A stretch of 64,000 bases of DNA, taken from assembly GCA_021832345.1 (NCBI GenBank), contig JAKBKY010000001.1, positions 86,385-150,384 on the forward strand, read 5' to 3'. This DNA is from a bacterium (GTDB lineage: Bacteria > Vulcanimicrobiota > Vulcanimicrobiia > Vulcanimicrobiales > Vulcanimicrobiaceae). Made by a program: the position numbers and the translations under genes. Below the pieces are notes generated by a model. That model saw only the letters and a list, made by a program, of their open reading frames with translations, ran no database searches and was not told the DNA's origin. Below, piece by piece: positions 58,487 to 64,000 of this stretch; position 1 is the stretch's first letter, and each line of letters opens with the position of its first letter.

Positions 58487-59823
58487 GCCTGGCGATCGCC
58501 GCCGCCTTCGGCATCGGCGCGCTCGTCGAACGGGGGCTGCTCGCGCACGCCCCGGCCCGCATCGTGGTGGATCTGGCGCAACCGCTGCCGGTCGCCACCA
58601 CCTGGCACACCTTCGGGCTGCTCACCTGGCTTGGCCTCGCCGCCACGCTAGCGCTCGGCTTTGCCGCGTATGCCCTGCTGCAGCAGCACGTACTCGCCTT
58701 GCCGGATGAGCGCATCGGCCACCGGCAAGTCCTATCGCTCACCGCGCTCTGCGCGCTGGCGGCAGCGGCCGGTTGGGCCTGGCCGCTGCTCTTCTCAAGC
58801 GACGTCTATGCGTATGCGGCCTACGGTGAACTGGCGCGCCTCGGCCTCTCGCCCTACGGCCACGCTCTGCTCCCCACGCAGAATCCGCTCTTCGCGGCAG
58901 CCGTGTGGCAGTGGGGCAACCCGCCGCCGCTCTGCGTCTACGGCCCGCTCTTCGTTGCGCTGGCGAAGATCAGCCTGAGCCTGACCGCACCGCTTGGGCT
59001 CCTAGCGCAACTCAACAGCCTGCGGTTGCTCGCCTGCGCCGGACTCGTCGCCTGCGTACCCCTCGCCTACGCCGCCTTTGCGGGGCGGCGGCGCAGCGTT
59101 CGCCTCGCGGCAGCCGCAGCGATCGGGCTCAATCCGGTCGTACTCTGGAGCGCCGTCGAAGGACATAACGACGCGCTGGCGCTGGCGATGGTACTGGCCG
59201 GCGTAGCGCTGGCGCGCAGCCGCCTGCCGCTGCTCGGCGCCTTCACCGCGACGCTGGCGGCGCTGCTTAAGGCGCCGGCGCTCATTGCCGGCGTGGGGCT
59301 GGCCGTTGCAAGCTGGGCAAACGACCGGCGGCGCGCTCTGGCGATGCTGATCGGCGCGACGTTCGGCATCGCCCTCGTGCTCATGCTCTCCCTACCGCTG
59401 TTGGCCGGGGTGCGCAGCGCGATGCTCGCCGCTCACGCTCACCCGCATCCGCAGGCCTCGCTTGCGGGACTCCTCGGTCTCCCGCCGGCGCTGTTGATCG
59501 CAGGCCTCATCATCGTGCTAGGACTCGCCGCAGCGCTGCGCCGTAAACGCTGGGGCTGGGCGCTCATCGGCATCGGCGTGTGGCTGGCGATTCCCAATCC
59601 CTATCCGTGGTACGCCATCTGGGTGCTGCCGCTGGCCGCAATCTCGCCGCGTTCACTGCTTGCGCGAACGCTGGTGGCGCTCACCGCGCTGAGCGTGCTG
59701 CGCTACGTGCCGGACATCGTCGGCCCGCTAAGCTACGCGAACGACGTTGGACTCTCGGCGCTCACGCTCGTGCCGCTCGCCGTTGCCGCGATCGCCATCA
59801 CGCGCCAAAAACGCATCGCGTAG
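58477..59823 (+). CDS. Polytopic GT-C-type glycosyltransferase
   Basis: A 448-residue membrane protein with about twelve segments. FSSDVYAYAAYGELARLGLS and SAVEGHNDALALAMVLAGVA, as well as IPNPYPWYAIWVLPLAA, resemble the mannosyltransferase/GT87 group that uses polyprenyl-phosphate sugars; the first D-x-Y loop is the expected catalytic site. GTG 58477 overlaps the ligase gene by 10 bases. The open frame continues far upstream inside the ligase gene, but that part is a shadow. Confidence 0.83.
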   Translation: MRVGLAIAAAFGIGALVERGLLAHAPARIVVDLAQPLPVATTWHTFGLLTWLGLAATLALGFAAYALLQQHVLALPDERIGHRQVLSLTALCALAAAAGWAWPLLFSSDVYAYAAYGELARLGLSPYGHALLPTQNPLFAAAVWQWGNPPPLCVYGPLFVALAKISLSLTAPLGLLAQLNSLRLLACAGLVACVPLAYAAFAGRRRSVRLAAAAAIGLNPVVLWSAVEGHNDALALAMVLAGVALARSRLPLLGAFTATLAALLKAPALIAGVGLAVASWANDRRRALAMLIGATFGIALVLMLSLPLLAGVRSAMLAAHAHPHPQASLAGLLGLPPALLIAGLIIVLGLAAALRRKRWGWALIGIGVWLAIPNPYPWYAIWVLPLAAISPRSLLARTLVALTALSVLRYVPDIVGPLSYANDVGLSALTLVPLAVAAIAITRQKRIA

Positions 59824-59921
59824 TCACAACACGGCGACGAAACAAGGCCTCCGGCCGCTGGGTACCGCACACATGTGCGAACTCAACCCCAGGCTCTCCG
59901 CCCAAGGAGCGATCTCTCGAT

Positions 59922-60839
59922 GTGCATGCCGTTTCCAAGATGAAGATGACGACCACAGCGATCGGAACGCTCGCCGCGCCACAGGGTGCCGGCCCACATC
60001 CCGCGATCATGCTGATCGGCGGATCGGACGGCGGTGACGGGATGGCGCGTCTCGTGCCGCGCTTCGCGGAGTTGGGTTATGTGACGGCGACCGTGCCTTA
60101 CTTCCGGTACGCGGGCCTTCCCGGCGAACTCGTCGAGATTCCGGTCGAGCGCATCGGCCTCGCGCTCGAAGAACTCATCGCACGCCCCGACGTCGACGGC
60201 GAACGCCTTGCGGCATTCGGCATCTCCAAAGGTGGAGAGTTCGCTCTGCTTGCCGCGTCGCTCTTCCCCCGGATTCGAGCGGTCGTCGCCGGCGTCCCGA
60301 GCCCCTTCGCATGGCAAGGTATCCGCACCGGCGGCGGTTCGCCCAGATCGTCGTGGACGGTCGACGGAAAACCGCTCCCGTTCATTCCGTACACGTGGAA
60401 GATGGGAGCAATCTTCGCTGCCGGCTTTTTCACGAGGCGCGCGGTGGACGTGCGCAGCGGCTACGACCACGCTCTCGCGCGCCACGGCGATCGCGTTGAT
60501 GCGGCATTCTTCGCGCTCGAACGCATTCGCGGACCGGTTCTCTTACTTAGCGCCGGCGACGACCGGATTTGGAACTCGCAGGTGCAGTGTGAACTCGCAC
60601 TCGAGTATTTGCAAGAGCATCGTCATCCGTATGGCGATCGGCATCTCAATTTCTCCGAAGCGGGGCACCTGTTCTTAGTCGTCTCGCCGGAGTGGCCCGG
60701 ATTGGAGACACCATTCGGACCGTTCACGCTGCGTCACGGTGGAAGCGCTGCGGCAAACCAGGATGCGCACGATCGCGCCTGGCACGCGATCGTGCGATTT
60801 TTGGAAGACGCATGGACCGACGCGCCGTCCGGCGATTGA
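59922..60839 (+). CDS. Alpha/beta hydrolase of the BAAT/dienelactone type
   Basis: A protein of 305 residues from GTG 59922, or 299 from ATG 59940. It contains HPAIMLIGGSDGGDGMARLV (oxyanion-hole region), the nucleophile elbow AAFGISKGGEFALLAA (G-x-S-x-G), LLSAGDDRIWNS and AGHLFLV with the catalytic Asp and His. This matches the C-terminal half of acyl-CoA:amino-acid acyltransferase-like proteins; their N-terminal domain is absent. AAGGAG precedes the GTG by about 12 bases. Substrate unknown. Confidence 0.85.
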   Translation: MHAVSKMKMTTTAIGTLAAPQGAGPHPAIMLIGGSDGGDGMARLVPRFAELGYVTATVPYFRYAGLPGELVEIPVERIGLALEELIARPDVDGERLAAFGISKGGEFALLAASLFPRIRAVVAGVPSPFAWQGIRTGGGSPRSSWTVDGKPLPFIPYTWKMGAIFAAGFFTRRAVDVRSGYDHALARHGDRVDAAFFALERIRGPVLLLSAGDDRIWNSQVQCELALEYLQEHRHPYGDRHLNFSEAGHLFLVVSPEWPGLETPFGPFTLRHGGSAAANQDAHDRAWHAIVRFLEDAWTDAPSGD

Positions 60840-60919
60840 TGTCGGGGATATCATCATTGAGCGTTTTGGAAGTGCACAAGCAGAGATCTACGAGCACATC
60901 CTCTCCAAGGAGATCCGCG

Positions 60920-61993
60920 GTGAGGAATCTCGATCGTAACAAACGTTTGAGGACCAGCGGTAGGCATTTCGGCATCGCGACCATGAGCCTGGCGTTCGTT
61001 GTGCTGTTGGCCGCATGTTCCGGTAGATTTACCGAGTATCGAACAAGCAATTTCGCTGCGGTCCCATTTGCCATGACTGCGGGCCCGAATGGGAACATCT
61101 GGTTCACTGACGCTAACGGCAATAGGATCGGGGAAATCACGCTGACCGGGCATATCACCACGTATCCGCTTCCAACGGCTCAGGCTTTCCCACTCGGCAT
61201 CACGGACGGCCCAGACGGCAATCTCTGGTTCACCGAGTGTTGGACGAACAAGATTGGCAGGCTCACCCCACGCGGGCTGATACGCGAATACCCTGTGCCG
61301 GCGCCGTATGCGTGCCCGCGAAATATTACTGCGGGGCCAGATGCGGCCCTCTGGTTTACGGAAAATGACGGCATCGGCAAGATCACGACCAGCGGCGCTA
61401 TTACCGAGTATCCGGTTGGGAAGATGCCGCACCCTGTCGCCGAAGGGCGCGACCGGAACCTTACGTTAGAATACCAGCGCTACGCATATCAAGAACAACC
61501 ACGCAGTATTACGGCAGGTCCAGACGGGGACATCTGGTTTACGCAATCGTTCGGAAGCATGATTGGGAAAATCACGCCAAACGGCGTCATGACAGAGTAT
61601 CCGCTGCCGAGGGAACCGGGCAGGATGCCCACGGATCCCTATGCTATCATCGCAGGACGAGATGGGAATCTCTGGTTTACCGACTCGCGAAATGCTCTCG
61701 GCAAGATAACTCCAAACGGCGTGGTGACCATCGATGCGATACCTTTGGTAGATGGGGGGTTCGGACCGATCTTCGGAGGCATCATGCTTGGTCGGGGCGG
61801 AAACATCTGGGTTACTGAAAATGACGGTCTCGGCAGGATCACTCCGCACGGTACAGTTACCCAGTATGTACTCCCGACGAACTATGCGCCTCCAGCCGAG
61901 ATGACCGAAGACGCCCACGGTGACATCTGGTTCAGCGAAGATGACCCCTTGAACGGGAAAGGCGGCGGCAGAATCGGAGAGTTGACGCCATGA
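60920..61993 (+). CDS. Lipoprotein with streptogramin-lyase-like beta-propeller
   Basis: A 357-residue protein. A lipoprotein signal (MSLAFVVLLAACSG) is followed by about seven repeats of roughly 40 residues, each with an AGPDGNIWFT-like centre and an IGKITPNG-like end. This is the Vgb-type propeller. Vgb itself linearises streptogramin antibiotics, but many homologues are exported proteins without known activity, and the catalytic residues were not confirmed. GTG 60920 follows AAGGAG by 8 bases. Confidence 0.85.
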   Translation: MRNLDRNKRLRTSGRHFGIATMSLAFVVLLAACSGRFTEYRTSNFAAVPFAMTAGPNGNIWFTDANGNRIGEITLTGHITTYPLPTAQAFPLGITDGPDGNLWFTECWTNKIGRLTPRGLIREYPVPAPYACPRNITAGPDAALWFTENDGIGKITTSGAITEYPVGKMPHPVAEGRDRNLTLEYQRYAYQEQPRSITAGPDGDIWFTQSFGSMIGKITPNGVMTEYPLPREPGRMPTDPYAIIAGRDGNLWFTDSRNALGKITPNGVVTIDAIPLVDGGFGPIFGGIMLGRGGNIWVTENDGLGRITPHGTVTQYVLPTNYAPPAEMTEDAHGDIWFSEDDPLNGKGGGRIGELTP

Positions 61994-62006
61994 GCGCTTC
62001 TGCACG

Positions 62007-62043
62007 AACGGCCACCCGCAGCCGGAACTGCGAGGTGGCCGTT
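62007..62043. terminator. Bidirectional terminator-like hairpin
   Basis: AACGGCCACC pairs with GGTGGCCGTT, and inside it CGCAG pairs with CTGCG, with one bulged A and loop CCGGAA. It lies between convergent genes. The T runs are short on both sides. Confidence 0.65.
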
Positions 62044-62065
62044 TGAAGAACACCGTTACGAGAGC

Positions 62066-62458
62066 TTAGTTGTGGCTTTTGATCGCGATCTTCTTGGGTT
62101 GCGCTTTCGGGTGCAGCTTGAGCTGCAACGTCAGCATGCCGTGCTCGACGATCGCCTCGATGGCGTCGGCGTCGATCTCTTCCGGCAGCACGAGCGAACG
62201 CGTGAATGAACGCCTCTCGCTCTTGCCGGCGACGCTGAGCACACCGTCTTCAACGGTGACGTCGATCTCGTTGGGTTTGTATCCGGGAACCGGGACCTCG
62301 ACGGTGTAACCGGTTTCAGTACGCGCCACGTCGATCCCCGTACTCCCCGGCCAACCGCCGAAGAGCGACCGGAACGGATCCCAACCCAGCATATCGTAGG
62401 CGCTGCGAGGAACAACGCTCCGGACTGGAGCGCGCTCAACGGTCGATAGGTTGTTCAT
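62066..62458 (-). CDS. Hsp20/alpha-crystallin small heat-shock protein
   Basis: A 130-residue chaperone. The alpha-crystallin domain runs from GIDVARTETGYTVEVPVPGY through VTVEDGVLSVAGKSERRSFT to VEHGMLTLQLKLHP, with a C-terminal I-x-I motif (KKIAIK). It binds unfolding proteins without ATP. ATG 62458 follows AAGGAGG. A CIRCE-like palindrome lies 56 bases upstream, suggesting heat control by HrcA. Confidence 0.95.
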   Translation of the reverse strand: MNNLSTVERAPVRSVVPRSAYDMLGWDPFRSLFGGWPGSTGIDVARTETGYTVEVPVPGYKPNEIDVTVEDGVLSVAGKSERRSFTRSLVLPEEIDADAIEAIVEHGMLTLQLKLHPKAQPKKIAIKSHN

Positions 62459-62513
62459 ACGTGAAAGCCTCCTTCTTCTGGTATACTTAGCGGCCCGTGA
62501 ACTTCTGCCGCTC

Positions 62514-62540
62514 CTAGCACTCTCTGCCCGAGACTGCCAA
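62514..62540. promoter_or_regulatory. CIRCE-like inverted repeat
   Basis: CTAGCACTC, 9 bases, GACTGCCAA compares with the HrcA operator TTAGCACTC-N9-GAGTGCTAA at 8 of 9 and 7 of 9 positions, with exact spacing. It lies between hsp20 and mfd. Confidence 0.55.
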
Positions 62541-62587
62541 ACTTTACTACCGATCGCCCCCCGTAAAGGTTGCACTTTTCTATCGTG

Positions 62588-64000
62588 ATGACGACCCCGA
62601 GCGCCCCTCCAACCACCCCCCACCCGGTCACGTTGCGCGAGCTCATCGCCGCCCTCCCCGAGCTGCACCGCGGCTTCGGAGCGCTCCTGGAACGGCTGAG
62701 CCGTGGCCACGGCGCCGTGGCCGTTCATGAGACCATCGCCGCCGCGCGCCCCGCGCTGCTGGCCTCGCTCTACGCGCGGCTCGGCGGCGTGATGGTCGTC
62801 GTCCTGCCGACTCCGGATGCCGCCGAGCGCGCCTACGCCGATCTGCTGGCATATCTCGGCGAGGAGGATGGCCGCATCGCCCTGGTTCGTCCGCGCGACG
62901 AAAGCCTCGGGGCGCTCGAAAGCCCCTCTGAACGCAGCGCCCGCATGATGCTCTTGGCGGACCTTTCGGCAGGGCAGCCCCGCCTGGTGCTGGCCCCGGT
63001 CTCAGCGATGTGCCAAACCACGATGGCGCCACACCTGATGCAAGAGCTGCGCTTCACGCTGCGCGTCGGGCAGACACCCGGCTGGGAGGCGACCCTGGCG
63101 CGCCTGCATCGCCTAGGCTACGACCGTAGCGATGTCGTCGGCGCCGCGGGCGAATACGCGGTCCGCGGAGGAATTCTGGATATCTTCACGGCCGGCGGCC
63201 AGGCACCGACGCGCATCGAGTTCTTCGGCGACACCATCGAGAGCATCCGCACCTTCGCCATCGAATCGCAGCGCAGCAGCGCAGAGCTCGACGCCATCGA
63301 GATCGCCCCGTGGCGCGAGATCGTGCGCGACGAGGCCGTGCGCGCACGCATCCTCGAACGCCTGCAAGCACCGGCAAGCGTCGTCGCGGCGGTTGCCGCC
63401 TACACCGAACGCGGCAACGACATTCCCGATGCCTGGCTCTCCCTCGCGCAAGCAACGCAGGCCACGCTGCTGGATTACCTGCCGAACGACGCGCTCGTGG
63501 TGCTGGACGAACCCAGTATGCTCTCCATGTTCGAACGCTCGCTCGATGACGAACGCGAACGCGAACGCAGCGCGGTGCTCGCCGAGATCGACCGAGCACC
63601 GGACGAACTCTCCGTGGCCGGCGACGACGTCGAAGCCGCACTCCTGGCCGAAGTCTCGGCTCCGCATCCGCATCTGGCAGATCTTACCGCAGGGTTGCGC
63701 GCACGCACGGTACTCACGTTGCCCGGCGGCATCGAAAGCGAAGAGGCCACCACGTGGGTCCCCGAAATCGATTCAACGTTCGTCGTGGCGAGCCGGCCGA
63801 TCGATCACTTTAATCGCCAGATCGAGCTCTTTACGCGCACCTTGCGCGAGTGGGTTGGGGGCGGAGAGACGGTCGTTATCGCAACCTCGTCGATCGCGCG
63901 TATGCGCGATCTCTTGAGTGCGGCCGGCATCGAGGCAACGCAAACGTACTCCCCGCGCTCGCAGGCTCACGGCGGCGTCATCCTCGCGCAGGGTTCGCTC
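62588..64000 (+). CDS. mfd: Transcription-repair coupling factor Mfd, N-terminal part
   Basis: The frame runs from ATG 62588 past the window end, giving 471 residues of a protein normally about 1150. Visible is the UvrB-homology module: YDRSDVVGAAGEYAVRGGIL, then DIFTAGGQAPTRIEFFGDTI and ESIRTF. The RNA-polymerase-binding and translocase domains are outside the window. Mfd removes stalled RNA polymerase and recruits UvrA. The N-terminal 20 residues are Pro/Thr-rich. GTG 62585 is an alternative start. Confidence 0.93.
   Translation, partial: MTTPSAPPTTPHPVTLRELIAALPELHRGFGALLERLSRGHGAVAVHETIAAARPALLASLYARLGGVMVVVLPTPDAAERAYADLLAYLGEEDGRIALVRPRDESLGALESPSERSARMMLLADLSAGQPRLVLAPVSAMCQTTMAPHLMQELRFTLRVGQTPGWEATLARLHRLGYDRSDVVGAAGEYAVRGGILDIFTAGGQAPTRIEFFGDTIESIRTFAIESQRSSAELDAIEIAPWREIVRDEAVRARILERLQAPASVVAAVAAYTERGNDIPDAWLSLAQATQATLLDYLPNDALVVLDEPSMLSMFERSLDDERERERSAVLAEIDRAPDELSVAGDDVEAALLAEVSAPHPHLADLTAGLRARTVLTLPGGIESEEATTWVPEIDSTFVVASRPIDHFNRQIELFTRTLREWVGGGETVVIATSSIARMRDLLSAAGIEATQTYSPRSQAHGGVILAQGSL

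Overview
The window is GC-rich and densely packed, and comes from a diderm bacterium. Envelope evidence includes an OstA/LptD-like outer-membrane protein, a 1352-residue TonB-receptor-like protein, several lipoproteins and an O-antigen-type polysaccharide gene set. The SOS boxes follow the Gram-positive-type consensus (CGAAC-N4-GTTYG), and a YneA-like gene lies divergent to lexA. This mix, together with the carboxypeptidase-regulatory-domain/TonB protein and the streptogramin-lyase-like propeller, suggests an uncultivated Terrabacteria-side diderm such as Eremiobacterota (WPS-2). That assignment is inference; no rRNA or tRNA gene was seen.

Layout. 1-7.7 kb, minus strand: a DUF5069 gene cut by the window edge, greA-lysS, then a tightly overlapping operon of class III aminotransferase, SRPBCC protein, acyl-ACP-reductase-like protein and 'quinate 5-dehydrogenase'-like protein, then dusB. 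7.7-8.2 kb: hicBA. 8.4-11.5 kb: a CoA operon (panC-coaBC-coaX) with an FHA gene. 11.6-15.8 kb: a small unknown gene, a PilZ gene, a methionine-gamma-lyase-family enzyme overlapping an orphan PTS EIIC homologue, and lexA divergent from a YneA-like LysM gene over an SOS control region. 15.8-21.9 kb: a toxin-antitoxin island holding an AbiE-like pair, MNT-HEPN with broken HEPN, Fic-XRE, two HigBA modules, a DUF2442 remnant and duplicated decaying fragments. 22-31.5 kb: the TonB-like receptor, sucCD, acyl-CoA dehydrogenase, thiolase and an isoprenylcysteine-methyltransferase-like gene.

31.6-40.9 kb: a DUF4160/DUF2442 pair, then a co-directional run rfbD-flippase-kamD-kamE-pilZ-gmd-rmd in which the lysine 5,6-aminomutase subunits sit inside a deoxysugar/polysaccharide gene set; then mazEF and an AbrB-PIN pair. 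41-45.4 kb: rfbC, an ECF sigma factor with zinc-finger anti-sigma and a bactofilin-like membrane protein, a LysN-like aminotransferase and an unknown gene. 45.5-52.6 kb: an IS66 remnant, murJ, a sugar transferase, deoB, a HicB remnant, GNAT, Nudix and HAD enzymes, and a protein with a phage-head-like C-terminus. 52.7-64 kb: the OstA/LptD-like protein with a coupled CBM20-like secreted protein, GT2, O-antigen ligase, a polyprenol-sugar-type glycosyltransferase, a BAAT-type hydrolase, a streptogramin-lyase-like lipoprotein, hsp20 with a CIRCE-like palindrome, and the 5' part of mfd.

How the genes fit together. Envelope glycans are the main theme: GDP- and dTDP-deoxysugar enzymes, flippases, initiating transferase, polymer ligase, lipid-linked sugar transfer and outer-membrane assembly. 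A second theme is central thioester metabolism (CoA synthesis, succinyl-CoA ligase, thiolase, acyl-CoA dehydrogenase). The third is an unusual load of toxin-antitoxin modules, several of which have near-consensus promoters whose -10 box lies 6-7 nt from the start codon, implying leaderless mRNAs. Items most worth a second look are the kamDE-in-glycan-operon arrangement, the aminotransferase/SRPBCC/two-reductase operon, the lexA-yneA-like SOS cassette and the leaderless TA promoters.
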